Below, one piece after another: positions 1-8,598 of a stretch of 61,089 bases of DNA (within the stretch, counting starts at the first letter, position 1; each line of letters begins with the position of its first letter). The notes beneath the pieces were generated by a model. The model searched no databases. It saw only the letters and a list, made by a program, of their open reading frames with translations, and had not been told where the DNA came from. The stretch is taken from contig JAOAHC010000045.1 of the NCBI GenBank assembly GCA_026415435.1, positions 1-61,089 on the forward strand, in the 5' to 3' direction. Source of the DNA: Clostridia bacterium (GTDB taxonomy: Bacteria > Bacillota > Clostridia > TANB77 > CAG-465). Both the position numbers and the translations under genes were made by a program.

Positions 1-156
1 TTCTTCAATACTTTTTATATCATTCATAAATCTAGCTTTAGCTGCTGGCTCTCCTAAATTATTTACTGCTGTTAATATTACTGCTGTAGATATTATAACT
101 ATAACTATTATTGTTATTACTAATGTTATTAGTGATATTCCCTTTGTTTTTCTCAT
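1..156 (-). CDS. prepilin-like N-terminal fragment (partial)
   Basis: The first 52 codons of a protein whose 3' part lies beyond the left edge. It starts MRKTKGISLITLVITIIV, a short basic leader ending in Gly6 followed by one long hydrophobic helix (about residues 7-30). This is the layout of type IV pilin or pseudopilin precursors cut by a prepilin peptidase. The usual Glu at mature position 5 is Thr here, so processing is not certain. A GAGG ribosome site precedes the ATG at 156. The mature domain is outside the window, so neither a pilus nor a secretion role can be assigned. Confidence 0.6.
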   Translation of the reverse strand, partial: MRKTKGISLITLVITIIVIVIISTAVILTAVNNLGEPAAKARFMNDIKSIEE

Positions 157-255
157 AATTTATACCTCTTATATAAAAATTATTATCATCTAGTTATTAT
201 ATATTATATGATTTTTATTGTCAACTCTTAAAATCTATTTTTTGTAGTTAGCTAC

Positions 256-783
256 TTACTCTTCCACGAAGTATGTATCTATCCCTTTTAAAATTGCATC
301 TGATATTTTTGATATATTATTTATTATCCATTTTGCATCTTCTTTGTTATCATGAAATCCCACTTCTATTAATACAGAAGGAGCTATAACTTCTCTAGTT
401 TCTCTTAATTGTGGATCTATTTTAACACCCCTACCAAGCTTTGGATTTGGATATATTCTTAATAGTTCATCATATATATTTTGAGCTAATCTTTTTGAGT
501 TTAGATCTTGCCCGCTTACATATACTTCTGGTCCCCTTTTCCCTCCCGCATTACTATGTATTGCTACATGTATATCTGGCATAGTACTATTACTTTCAGC
601 TATAATTTCAGATAAGCTCATTCTTGGATTATTTCTAAATACTAAATATCTTCCTGAATTTTCTAATTTTGCCTGCAAGTCATCTGCAATCTGATTCATC
701 CTAAATTCTTCTGATCCATAATTTTCAACACCAATATTCTGTTCTTGTACAGATGGACTTATATATATTATTCTTTCCTCCAT
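256..783 (-). CDS. N-acetylmuramoyl-L-alanine amidase (Amidase_3 family), leaderless
   Basis: 175 residues spanning an Amidase_3 catalytic domain, predicted to cut the bond between MurNAc and L-Ala in peptidoglycan. Visible landmarks are the ISPS start, the EEFRMNQIAD segment (Glu26), VAIHSNAG (His76) and SVLIEVGFHDN (catalytic-type Glu140). There is no signal peptide or membrane segment, so it acts either on wall reached after lysis or engulfment, or by an unrecognised export route. It is much shorter than CwlD at 48.1 kb, which has a membrane anchor. A strong GGAGGAGG ribosome site precedes ATG 783. It lies just downstream of sigG, separated by that gene's terminator, which fits a spore-related role (inference only). 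Confidence 0.8.
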   Translation of the reverse strand: MEERIIYISPSVQEQNIGVENYGSEEFRMNQIADDLQAKLENSGRYLVFRNNPRMSLSEIIAESNSTMPDIHVAIHSNAGGKRGPEVYVSGQDLNSKRLAQNIYDELLRIYPNPKLGRGVKIDPQLRETREVIAPSVLIEVGFHDNKEDAKWIINNISKISDAILKGIDTYFVEE

Positions 784-856
784 TGCTACCTCCTCCGTGC
801 ATTATAATATATGTATTTTAGGTAAAGATATTAATATTTTTTTATTGTATAAAAAT

Positions 857-893
857 AAAAAAAGCGTAGAATATTTTTTTCCACGCTTTTTTT
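857..893 (-). terminator. rho-independent terminator after sigG
   Basis: An 11-bp inverted repeat (AAAAAAAGCGT / ACGCTTTTTTT) two bases beyond the sigG stop codon. Read on the minus strand it ends in a run of T. It separates sigG from the amidase gene. Confidence 0.8.
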
Positions 894-894
894 A

Positions 895-1677
895 TTATAC
901 ACCTTTTTCCATTCTTTTTTTTATACGTTCAATTGCATTTTTTTCTATTCTCGATATTTGCGCTTGTGAAACTCCAAGCTCTTCTGCAAGTTCTGTTTGG
1001 GTTCTATCATAAAAATATCTCTTTTCAATTATATGCTTTTCTTTATCTGTTAATTTATCTAAGATCTGACTAGTTGCTATTTTATCTATTATATTTTCTG
1101 CTTCATCTTTACTATCCTTTAGTTGATCTAATACATAAATACAGTCTCCTCCATCATTGTATACAGCATCATATATAGACATTGGTTGAATCATACTATC
1201 TAATGCTAAAACAACTTCTTCCCTGGATTCCCCTGTTATTTTGCATAACTCCTCTATAGTTGGTTCTTCATTTTTTTGAATTATATATTTTTCTCTTTCT
1301 TGTGAAAGCTTATATGCTAAATCCCTTAGTGATCTTGTAACTCTAAATGCGCTATTATCTCTTAAGTATCTTTTTATTTCCCCTATAATCATTGGCACTG
1401 CATATGTTGAAAATTGTACATCAAGCGTTGTATCAAAATTATCAATAGCCTTAATAAGTCCTATAACACCTATTTGAAATATGTCGTCTATACTTTCTCC
1501 TCTATTATTAAATTTTTGAACTAAACTTAATACTAGTCTCAAATTTGAATAAATGAATTCATTTTTATATGTGTCATCTCCTGATTTAATTTTATTTAAC
1601 ATTTCCATTTGTTCTTTGTTATTTAATTTTGGTAATTTTGATGTATCTAGCCCATTAATATTTACCTTTACATTCAT
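895..1677 (-). CDS. sigG: RNA polymerase sporulation sigma factor SigG
   Basis: 260 residues of a sigma-70 family factor of the sporulation group. SigG is the late forespore factor. Region 2 is seen at DDIFQIGVIGLIKAIDNF and the -10 recognition stretch at FSTYAVPMIIGEIKRYLRD. The sigma-4 helix-turn-helix is at TELAEELGVSQAQISRIE near the C-terminus. The N-terminal MNVKVNINGLDTSKLPKL segment is typical of SigG. The start chosen is ATG 1677, with GGAGG five bases upstream; a TTG four codons earlier overlaps that ribosome site. It follows sigE by 63 bp, the conserved spoIIGA-sigE-sigG order. The gap holds a GTATG and a CATAAGA element 15 bp apart that could be a forespore promoter, but this is weak. 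Confidence 0.95.
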   Translation of the reverse strand: MNVKVNINGLDTSKLPKLNNKEQMEMLNKIKSGDDTYKNEFIYSNLRLVLSLVQKFNNRGESIDDIFQIGVIGLIKAIDNFDTTLDVQFSTYAVPMIIGEIKRYLRDNSAFRVTRSLRDLAYKLSQEREKYIIQKNEEPTIEELCKITGESREEVVLALDSMIQPMSIYDAVYNDGGDCIYVLDQLKDSKDEAENIIDKIATSQILDKLTDKEKHIIEKRYFYDRTQTELAEELGVSQAQISRIEKNAIERIKKRMEKGV

Positions 1678-1740
1678 ATGTACCTCCAATATACTCTCTT
1701 TTGAGATTAGTCTTATGTAAAAATTAGAGTTTCATACACA

Positions 1741-2451
1741 TTATTTTAAAAAGTTCTTTTTTAGACTATTTATTACCTTTTTCTCTATTCTAGATATGTA
1801 TGATTGTGAAATCCCTAATTTATCAGCAACTTCTTTTTGAGTTAATTCGTCTATACCATCAAATCCATACCTAAGTTGCATTATAAGTTTTTCACGCTTA
1901 TTTAGCTTTTTAATAGCTGATACTAAGACTTTCTTGTTATCACTCTCCTCAATAGATTTAAATATGCTATCGTTGTCTGTACCTAGAATATCTGCAAGTA
2001 GTAGATCATTTCCTTCACTATCAACATTTATGGGTTCATCAATAGATATTTCTGTTTTTGTTTTACTATTTTTTCTAAGATACATTAAAATCTCATTTTC
2101 TATACAACGTGATGCATAAGTTGCTAATTTAATGTTTTTATCTAAGTTATAGCTATTTACTGCCTTCATAAGACCAATTGTACCAATTGAAATTAAGTCT
2201 TCAATATTAATACCTGAATTCTCGAATTTTTTAGCTATATATACAACTAATCTCAAATTCTTTTCAACTAGAGTATTTTTAGCATCTATATCTCTATTCA
2301 TAAGTTTTTCAAGTAATTCTTGCTCCTCTTCTTGAGAAAGCGGGGAAGGTAATTTATCACTACCGGCAATATAATATAGATAGTTTTCTTCAACGCCTAT
2401 TGTTCTTAATATATTTCTATATATTTCTTTTAACTTGTTTATACATTTCAT
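1741..2451 (-). CDS. sigE: RNA polymerase sporulation sigma factor SigE (pro-sigma-E)
   Basis: 236 residues. SigE is the early mother-cell sigma factor, made as an inactive membrane-bound precursor. The first 27 residues are a basic/hydrophobic pro-sequence ending LYY before IAGSDKLPSPLS. This matches the known pro-sigma-E junction (Tyr27/Ile28 by comparison with Bacillus). Region 2 is DLISIGTIGLMKAVNSYN and the C-terminal helix-turn-helix is QKEVADKLGISQSYISRIEK. Its ATG overlaps the stop of spoIIGA by 4 bp (ATGA), so it is translationally coupled to its own processing protease. Confidence 0.96.
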   Translation of the reverse strand: MKCINKLKEIYRNILRTIGVEENYLYYIAGSDKLPSPLSQEEEQELLEKLMNRDIDAKNTLVEKNLRLVVYIAKKFENSGINIEDLISIGTIGLMKAVNSYNLDKNIKLATYASRCIENEILMYLRKNSKTKTEISIDEPINVDSEGNDLLLADILGTDNDSIFKSIEESDNKKVLVSAIKKLNKREKLIMQLRYGFDGIDELTQKEVADKLGISQSYISRIEKKVINSLKKNFLK

Positions 2452-3272
2452 AACTCTACCCCCTGTAATTTTTCAACATATGTATCATAGCTTATAAGTG
2501 AAGAATATTCATTGTTTTTTGATAAGCTAATATCTGTAAAAATAATTATTGCTTTTTTTAATTTAGTTACTTGTTTTCCATTTTTAAACATATATATATT
2601 GTTATATATATATCCCTTTAAGACACAACTCCCATTTACTGTATTCATAGGTATATGGACTTCTTTTTTTTCCTTTATTATATTTTGTTCAAAAATACTT
2701 CTTTGAACTAAAAAAATGTCAGTATTACTAACACTATCCTTTAAACTATTACCACTATCTACAAAAGCCTTAAATGTTATCTCACTATCATTTCTTTTAT
2801 CATAAACTTTAATTTCATAGATTAAATCGTTATTTTTTATATTACTTTTCCACAGTTTCCACATGTTTTTGTTTGATAAGTATGTAATTATATATCCACT
2901 AATAAAAACTATAATTTTTACAAAAAATCCCGATATTTTTATATCCAAAAAAACTGTAATTACAATTACTGAACCTATATAACATGTAGCTATAACGTAA
3001 AAATACAAACAAATTTTAAAGTATTTTACTATCTCTTTTGGCAGAAACGCCAAATATATTATTATATTTATAGCAATTAGTTTAAAAATTATATTTGAAA
3101 AAATTGTGTCTGAAAATACAGTGACAAGTACTACATATATAGCACCTATAAATGAGGCAAAAAAAGTCTTTATTAACTTCACTTTAGTTTTGGTAAATAT
3201 GCTCAACTGGTAAAGTATTAGAAAACTCATAATAAAATTTTCAACAAAGATATAGTCCACATATATTTTCAC
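2448..3272 (-). CDS. spoIIGA: SpoIIGA, pro-sigma-E processing peptidase
   Basis: 274 residues. The first 140 or so carry about five hydrophobic membrane segments. The rest is a soluble domain with the aspartic-protease motif FVDSGNSLKD (Asp172). SpoIIGA sits in the sporulation septum and cleaves pro-sigma-E after a signal from the forespore. The start is GTG 3272 with AAGGTG seven bases upstream; the protein starts MKIYVDYIFVENFIM, as in the family. It is the first gene of spoIIGA-sigE and lies downstream of the ftsZ terminator, so it probably has its own promoter near 3289-3325 (a -10-like TATAAT and a 6/7 Spo0A box). Confidence 0.94.
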   Translation of the reverse strand: MKIYVDYIFVENFIMSFLILYQLSIFTKTKVKLIKTFFASFIGAIYVVLVTVFSDTIFSNIIFKLIAINIIIYLAFLPKEIVKYFKICLYFYVIATCYIGSVIVITVFLDIKISGFFVKIIVFISGYIITYLSNKNMWKLWKSNIKNNDLIYEIKVYDKRNDSEITFKAFVDSGNSLKDSVSNTDIFLVQRSIFEQNIIKEKKEVHIPMNTVNGSCVLKGYIYNNIYMFKNGKQVTKLKKAIIIFTDISLSKNNEYSSLISYDTYVEKLQGVEL

Positions 3273-3288
3273 TTATTTCACCTTGGCG

Positions 3289-3325
3289 ATATTATACTAT
3301 GGTCTATGTGATAAAAATTGTAGAA
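3289..3325 (-). promoter_or_regulatory. possible Spo0A-activated promoter of spoIIGA
   Basis: On the minus strand a TATAAT lies at 3294-3289, 17 bp before the GTG start. A TTCTACA at 3325-3319 differs by one base from the Spo0A box TTCGACA. The spacing resembles the Bacillus spoIIG promoter, where Spo0A boxes stand in for a near -35 element. Assigned by eye. Confidence 0.4.
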
Positions 3326-3366
3326 AAAAATTTTTATTTAAACTTTTCATTTTCAATAAAACATAA

Positions 3367-3401
3367 AAAAAACCAAAATACATTAAGTATTTTGGTTTTT
3401 T
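3367..3401 (-). terminator. terminator after ftsZ
   Basis: A 15-bp perfect inverted repeat around AACCAAAATAC / GTATTTTGGTT with a 5-base loop and T-runs in both directions. It lies 30 bp after the ftsZ stop and insulates spoIIGA-sigE from the ftsA-ftsZ transcript. Confidence 0.85.
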
Positions 3402-3430
3402 AACTAATATCTACACTATGTTATAATTTT

Positions 3431-4531
3431 TTATTCACCTTTTGTTCTTCTTAAAAAAGGTGGTATATCCCAATCAATTTTGTAATCAGTAGCTGTTCCC
3501 ATTGCAATTGTAGTCTTGTTATCTTTTAATGCATTTCTAAACGCACCTTCAACTACATTATCTAACTTTAAATCTTGGAAATTTGATCTATTAAAACCAG
3601 TTGCAATTACTGTAATAACTAATTCATCACCTAAGGTATCATCAATTACTGCACCAAAGATTATATTTGCATCTGGATCTACTGATTTTTGAACTAGCTC
3701 AGCAGCTTCATTTATCTCTAATAATCCAAGATTTCTTCCACCTGTAACATTAATTAATACGCTTCCTGCTCCTTCTATAGAAGTTTCAAGCAATGGACTA
3801 TGTATTGCTTGTCTTGCTGCTTCTTGAGCTCTATGATCTCCTGATGCACGTCCTATTCCCATATGAGCAATACCTGCATTTAACATTATAGTTTTAACAT
3901 CTGCGAAGTCAAGATTAATAAGACCTGGAACAGTTATCAAATCAGAAATGCCTTGCACACCTTGTCTTAAAACATCATCTGCCATTTTGAAAGCATCTTC
4001 AAAAGAAGTTTGTTTTTCAACAACTTGAAGTAGCTTTTCATTAGGTATTGTTATTAAAGTATCAACATTTTGTTTTAATTCTTCTATACCTGCTTCAGCT
4101 TTCATCATTTTTCTTTTACCTTCAAAAGGGAAAGGTTTTGTTACAACAGCTGCTGTTAAAATTGACATTTGTTTTGAAACTTCTGCTACAACTGGTGCTG
4201 CACCTGTACCTGTTCCACCACCCATACCAGCAGTAACAAATACCATGTCAGCTCCTTTTAAAGCTTCTGCTATTTCAGCACGTGATTCTTCAGCACTACA
4301 TTTTCCTACTTCTGGATCTGCTCCTGCGCCATAACCTCTAGTAAGCTTTTCTCCTATTAAGATTTTCTTTTCTGCTTTTGATAAATCTAATGCTTGTTTA
4401 TCAGTATTAATAGCTATGAATTCTATTCCCTTTAGCTTGGCTTCAACCATTCTATTAACACCATTATTTCCGCCGCCGCCTACACCTACTACTTTAATAT
4501 TAGCCATTCCACTTTGTAGTAAATTTTCCAT
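3431..4531 (-). CDS. ftsZ: cell division GTPase FtsZ
   Basis: 366 residues, normal for FtsZ, the tubulin-like GTPase that forms the cytokinetic ring. The GTP-binding [13 protein letters not shown] is near residue 17, the tubulin signature [13 protein letters not shown] is near residue 105, and the T7-loop region LINLDFADV is present. The extreme C-terminus has the conserved peptide DIPPFLRR that binds FtsA and other partners. The start ATG 4531 is preceded by AGGGGGA. It lies 28 bp after ftsA in the same direction, the classic division pair, and close to the early sporulation genes. Confidence 0.98.
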   Translation of the reverse strand: MENLLQSGMANIKVVGVGGGGNNGVNRMVEAKLKGIEFIAINTDKQALDLSKAEKKILIGEKLTRGYGAGADPEVGKCSAEESRAEIAEALKGADMVFVTAGMGGGTGTGAAPVVAEVSKQMSILTAAVVTKPFPFEGKRKMMKAEAGIEELKQNVDTLITIPNEKLLQVVEKQTSFEDAFKMADDVLRQGVQGISDLITVPGLINLDFADVKTIMLNAGIAHMGIGRASGDHRAQEAARQAIHSPLLETSIEGAGSVLINVTGGRNLGLLEINEAAELVQKSVDPDANIIFGAVIDDTLGDELVITVIATGFNRSNFQDLKLDNVVEGAFRNALKDNKTTIAMGTATDYKIDWDIPPFLRRTKGE

Positions 4532-4559
4532 TATTTATTCCCCCTTAACTTATAGATAT

Positions 4560-5840
4560 TTACTCATCTTTATCAATTTTTCTAATTCTTCTGTACATAT
4601 CAGAAATCTTATCCTTTGCAAGAGCTATTTTTTCTGCTATTTTTTCTTTAACACTTGGATCTTTTAATATCTCAACATTACTATTGACGTGTTTTGATTC
4701 ACTTAAACTAGATATATATTTTATCATACCATAAGCCGTCATATACTGTGGTTTAAGTCCTACTATTGTTTTAGGATTTGCTAATCTTACTTGATTTAGT
4801 TTTGTTGTAAGCATTGCAAACTCCTCAACACCTATTATATTACTGATGCCTTGTCCTGTCAGTACCATACATTCAACTTTGCCAATTAAATTCTTATCTG
4901 CTAGTATTTTTCTAATTATTTGATATATTTCTTTTATTCTCTCTTCAATAACCCTAACAATATCACTACATCTTATAACAGTTTTATCATCTGAAGACAT
5001 TGTCGTCATAAGCTTTACTTCGTGATTATTAGTAATCATTGCTTGTATCGCTAGATTATATTGTTTTTTTAGTTTTTCTGCTTCTTCTCCACTTATATTA
5101 AAAGTTATTGCAATATCATTTGTAATATGATCTCCTCCAACAGGAATACTGTCATAATACTCTAACTCCGAATTTTTATATACTGAGATATCTGTGTGAC
5201 CTGATCCTATATCAACTAACATTACACCTATTTGTTTTTCTTCGTTCATTAATGTAACGTTTGATGTTGCTAACGTTTCTAATATAATACCATCTAACTC
5301 AAGTTGTGCATATTTTAGAGTGGTCATTAAACTTTCAACAAAGTTTGCCTTTGCTATAACCACTTCTGCTTTGATAGAGAAAGTTTTACAAAAAGCTCCT
5401 ATCGGTTCTTCTTTATATTTTCTATCTTTAACATAATACTCATATGGTAAAATGTCTATGATTTGTTCCCCATCGTCTAGTCTTGTTGTCATTTGTATTT
5501 TAGAAAAAGCATTATATATATCATTAATTGTCATACCATCATCTGGTTTTTCAATTTCAGATTCCATTATAATCTTTTCAATTCTTACATTTAATCCTTT
5601 AGCATTCACATATGCAGAGTTTATTGCAAGGCCTGAGTTGTTTTCCGCTTCTTCAATGGCATTTCTAATTGATCTAGCAACGCTTTGAGGCTCTATAATT
5701 ATGCCTTTTTTTATACCATTATTGTTACAAATACCATTACCTATAATATCTATTTCATTATATTTGTTAACTTGTCCAACTATACAACTTATCTTGGATG
5801 CGCCTACATCTATGCCTACTATAATGTCACCTATTGCCAC
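4560..5840 (-). CDS. ftsA: cell division protein FtsA (actin-like)
   Basis: 426 residues of the FtsA actin-like ATPase that tethers FtsZ to the membrane. Phosphate loops are seen at GIDVGASKISCIVGQ and LVDIGSGHTDISVY, and the adenosine motif at LTGQGISNIIGVEEFA. The C-terminus (KDKISDMYRRIRKIDKDE) is a plausible amphipathic membrane-targeting helix. The start is GTG 5840, eight bases after GGGGGTG. It is located directly upstream of ftsZ. The sequence looks diverged from the Bacillus protein but complete. Confidence 0.92.
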   Translation of the reverse strand: MAIGDIIVGIDVGASKISCIVGQVNKYNEIDIIGNGICNNNGIKKGIIIEPQSVARSIRNAIEEAENNSGLAINSAYVNAKGLNVRIEKIIMESEIEKPDDGMTINDIYNAFSKIQMTTRLDDGEQIIDILPYEYYVKDRKYKEEPIGAFCKTFSIKAEVVIAKANFVESLMTTLKYAQLELDGIILETLATSNVTLMNEEKQIGVMLVDIGSGHTDISVYKNSELEYYDSIPVGGDHITNDIAITFNISGEEAEKLKKQYNLAIQAMITNNHEVKLMTTMSSDDKTVIRCSDIVRVIEERIKEIYQIIRKILADKNLIGKVECMVLTGQGISNIIGVEEFAMLTTKLNQVRLANPKTIVGLKPQYMTAYGMIKYISSLSESKHVNSNVEILKDPSVKEKIAEKIALAKDKISDMYRRIRKIDKDE

Positions 5841-5951
5841 ATCTTACACCCCCGATTCTCAAGTTACATATATAATACTATTAAATAATAAAAAAATCAA
5901 GTGTTTTTATAAAAAAATGTAATATTTTTGTAACTTTTTTGACACACTTTC

Positions 5952-6578
5952 TTAACTTGAAATTTTATTTATTATTCTTTCTATATTAATACTTGATTTT
6001 TGTGTTAAATTAAGTATTATTAAGTATACTATAAAAATTAAAATTGATGGGTTTTTTTGATATATTAGTTGTATAAAAGATAGTATTGTAATTATACACA
6101 AAAATATAATAGAGATCTTATTATAAATATTCTCTCTTTTATAATAATTGTCAAAAAAATTTTTTAATAACTCATTTAATATATTGTATCCGTCTAAAGG
6201 CTTTATTGGAACAAAATTTATCATAGCTAATAGTAAGTTTATCTCAAATATAAATCTGTTGTCTCTGAATATATATGCTAATAATAGATTTGAAAGAGGT
6301 CCTGCCAAATATACTAGCACTTCTAATTTATTTACAGATTTGTTTTCTCTTTTAAATACTGCGCAAGCACCTGAAAAAGAAAATTTTACTTTTTCTATTT
6401 CTTTATTAAAAAGTATACCAATGTTTATATGTGCTAGTTCATGAAATATAATAAACAAATAACATATATAATAAAAAGTTAGAAAATTTCTTACAGTATT
6501 TGAAAAAATTGAAATAAGAATGACTAGTATAAGTAGCCATTCTATCTCAATATCAAAAAATATTGTTTTAATTCTCAT
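5952..6578 (-). CDS. spoIVFB: SpoIVFB-like M50 intramembrane metalloprotease
   Basis: 208 residues with about five hydrophobic segments. The zinc motif HELAH (His46-Glu47-His50) lies in the second segment. A third-ligand motif NFVPIKPLDG (Asp129) and LAGPLSN complete the M50 signature. SpoIVFB cleaves pro-sigma-K in the outer forespore membrane. No CBS domain is present, unlike the Bacillus protein, so the C-terminus is short. The start is ATG 6578, directly after AGGTGGATAAT; a GTG three codons earlier overlaps this ribosome site. It is coupled to the upstream SpoIVFA-like gene (18 bp gap). Confidence 0.88.
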   Translation of the reverse strand: MRIKTIFFDIEIEWLLILVILISIFSNTVRNFLTFYYICYLFIIFHELAHINIGILFNKEIEKVKFSFSGACAVFKRENKSVNKLEVLVYLAGPLSNLLLAYIFRDNRFIFEINLLLAMINFVPIKPLDGYNILNELLKNFFDNYYKRENIYNKISIIFLCIITILSFIQLIYQKNPSILIFIVYLIILNLTQKSSINIERIINKISS

Positions 6579-6596
6579 ATTATCCACCTGATTTTT

Positions 6597-7739
6597 TTAA
6601 AACTTAAGTATATACTCCGGATTTACACTTCTGCCTTCTATTCTTATCTCGAAATGTAGATGAGGTCCTGTTGACATTCCCGTACTTCCCATAAGTCCAA
6701 TTATATCTGATTGCTTTATGCTCTGGCCTTTTGACACTTTAATTTCATTCAAATGAGCATATCTAAATATAACTGAATTTGTTTCTATTTCAACCATTTT
6801 GCCATAATACTTATTATTAGTTTCAATGTTCACAACAGTTCCTGTTGTTGCAGACTTTATCTCTGTGTTTATGTTATTTGCTATATCTATACCAGTATGA
6901 TATGGATCAACAGAATCAAAGATTTGTTCTCTTGTTCCATACTTAGAAGTAATTGTACCATTTACAGGCTTCATTATTGAAATATTTTTTTCTAAAATCT
7001 TAGCCGTATCATCATCCATTATACTTATTGAACTCTCTTCTTGTTTATAAACAGGTTCTTGTTTTTGAGGCTCCTCAATAACCGGACCTCCTCCACCTAT
7101 TCCTGTTTTATTATCTACAACTAGTTTTTCAATATTTTGAGAAGTATTCTCAGTCTCGACTTTTTGATCCTTACTTATATTCTCTATTTCTTTAATTGAA
7201 TCATTACTCTTGTTATCTTGTTCCTTGTTATTCTCAAACAAAGAATTAACGAAAACAATTAAACTAAAATTAACTAGATTGGGTTTTATACTTAAGTATT
7301 TATTGGTCACAACTTCAGCAACCTTATCAGGTATTGCATAATTAAAACTTGCATAAAATTGCTTAGATTTTTCTTCAATATTCTCCAAAGCTGTTTGTTT
7401 TTCATAATCTTTATTATATTCTGTTTTTAAACCAATAAACAAATTGTTAGTCTTTACACTTTCTAAGAATACTAATTTAATAAGTAAACTTGAAAATATA
7501 ATAAATACGCAAATAAATACTTTTATTAAAATTCTAGTCTTAAGTTTTATCTTAAATTTACTATTAGTAGACCTTTCTTCTGCATAACTATTTTCAGACC
7601 ATGCTAAATTATCTTGTTTTTTTTTGGATAGAATATCTAAATTTCTATTTATTTTATCATCAAATATGTCTAAATTAATATCTCCTAAATCTCTAAGCAT
7701 ACTTTTTCTAAGTCTTCTTGCGGCAACTACATTCTCCAT
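6597..7739 (-). CDS. SpoIVFA-like membrane-anchored M23 (LytM) protein
   Basis: 380 residues: a basic cytoplasmic stretch (1-66), one membrane helix (about 70-92), a low-complexity Lys/Glu/Asn linker with GIGGGGP (214-219), and a C-terminal M23 domain (about 255-378). All LytM zinc and catalytic positions are visible: His281, Asp285, His329, His360 and His362 (HTGID, YAHL, HLHFE). In Bacillus, SpoIVFA holds SpoIVFB inactive and its LytM fold is degenerate. Here it appears catalytically competent, so it may be a true endopeptidase, or act as SpoIVFA or SpoIIQ does. Its place directly before spoIVFB favours the SpoIVFA role. Confidence 0.8.
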   Translation of the reverse strand: MENVVAARRLRKSMLRDLGDINLDIFDDKINRNLDILSKKKQDNLAWSENSYAEERSTNSKFKIKLKTRILIKVFICVFIIFSSLLIKLVFLESVKTNNLFIGLKTEYNKDYEKQTALENIEEKSKQFYASFNYAIPDKVAEVVTNKYLSIKPNLVNFSLIVFVNSLFENNKEQDNKSNDSIKEIENISKDQKVETENTSQNIEKLVVDNKTGIGGGGPVIEEPQKQEPVYKQEESSISIMDDDTAKILEKNISIMKPVNGTITSKYGTREQIFDSVDPYHTGIDIANNINTEIKSATTGTVVNIETNNKYYGKMVEIETNSVIFRYAHLNEIKVSKGQSIKQSDIIGLMGSTGMSTGPHLHFEIRIEGRSVNPEYILKF

Positions 7740-7794
7740 ATAACCCTCCTATGTACTTTATAATAGATTGTCTATTCTACTATAATATATTAGG

Positions 7795-8085
7795 TTATTT
7801 GTTTTTTATGCTATATACATATTTAATTTTTATAAATGTAAATGTTTTGTAAAAAGATTTTATAATAGAAATTCTTGTTTTATTTAATATTACTAGACTT
7901 TTTAAAATGAAGAAATATTCTTTTATAGGTAAAATCTTAATAAGATTAATAATACCTATTTCTTTAATCATTGTTTTAAATAATATATATGATTCTTTGG
8001 CAGATAAGTCTATAAATATAACTTTTATTAATAATTCATTAGGTATATTTTTAAATGAATTTAAAATATATACCTTTTTCAACAT
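7795..8085 (-). CDS. doubtful small ORF, 96 residues
   Basis: An Ile/Lys-rich open frame in the 400-bp gap between the SpoIVFA-like gene and the terminator at 8118-8145. No convincing ribosome site precedes ATG 8085, no family is recognised, and such compositions arise by chance in AT-rich DNA. A 65-codon frame on the other strand (7907-8104) is no better. The gap may be noncoding. Confidence 0.2.
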   Translation of the reverse strand: MLKKVYILNSFKNIPNELLIKVIFIDLSAKESYILFKTMIKEIGIINLIKILPIKEYFFILKSLVILNKTRISIIKSFYKTFTFIKIKYVYSIKNK

Positions 8086-8117
8086 ACTTATTTATTATAT
8101 TTGATTTCAAACAACAA

Positions 8118-8145
8118 AAATACCAGAAAATATTTCCTGGTATTT
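8118..8145 (-). terminator. terminator after the 125-residue gene
   Basis: An inverted repeat AAATACCAG / CTGGTATTT with extended A/T pairing. It overlaps the stop codon of the minus-strand gene ending at 8144. Confidence 0.65.
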
Positions 8146-8518
8146 AAATTACTCCTTTAATCCTTTTTTTACTAGTATAACTATCAAGTATTTCTAAGTA
8201 ATTTTTGTAAATCTCTATATACTTTTCCTTATTACTATAATTACTAAAAATTTTTTCAAAAAAAACAATTAATTTATTAATTTCTAAACTCAATTCATCT
8301 TTTTTATACTTACTTACTCCACGTGAATCAATATATACCACTTTATTATTACATTTAGAATCATATTTACTCAATTCAATAAGACTCGATAGTTTTGCTA
8401 AGTTAAGGTCCATTTCTACATTTTTTTTAAAATTGTATTGTTTTAAACCATTAATTATAATAAATATTAGCTCTACTATTAATCTTACTAATACTATTAG
8501 TATCATTAATGAAATCAA
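8144..8518 (-). CDS. small membrane-anchored protein of unknown function
   Basis: About 124 residues: one N-terminal membrane helix, then a charged, mostly helical cytoplasmic part (Lys/Glu-rich, with segments such as INKLIVFFEKIF). No family is recognised. TTG 8518 is preferred because GGGGG lies eight bases upstream; a TTG at 8524 is too close to it and ATG 8506 is an alternative. It lies between miaB and the SpoIVFA-like gene, with its own terminator. Confidence 0.6.
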   Translation of the reverse strand: MISLMILIVLVRLIVELIFIIINGLKQYNFKKNVEMDLNLAKLSSLIELSKYDSKCNNKVVYIDSRGVSKYKKDELSLEINKLIVFFEKIFSNYSNKEKYIEIYKNYLEILDSYTSKKRIKGVI

Positions 8519-8598
8519 TATCAATTCCCCCTCATAATTATATTTAAAGAAATCTTTTTGTTAATATATATTATACCATAGTTGTCAACATAATATTT

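Noticed and set aside
1678..1740. Firm call of a SigF/SigG promoter before sigG
   Set aside because: GTATG and CATAAGA elements exist, but the match to consensus is loose and the DNA is A/T-rich. It is mentioned only in the sigG entry.
8315..8330. Second parS-like site (TACTCCACGTGAATCA)
   Set aside because: Four mismatches, two of them inside the core arms, and it is far from parA-parB. Likely chance.
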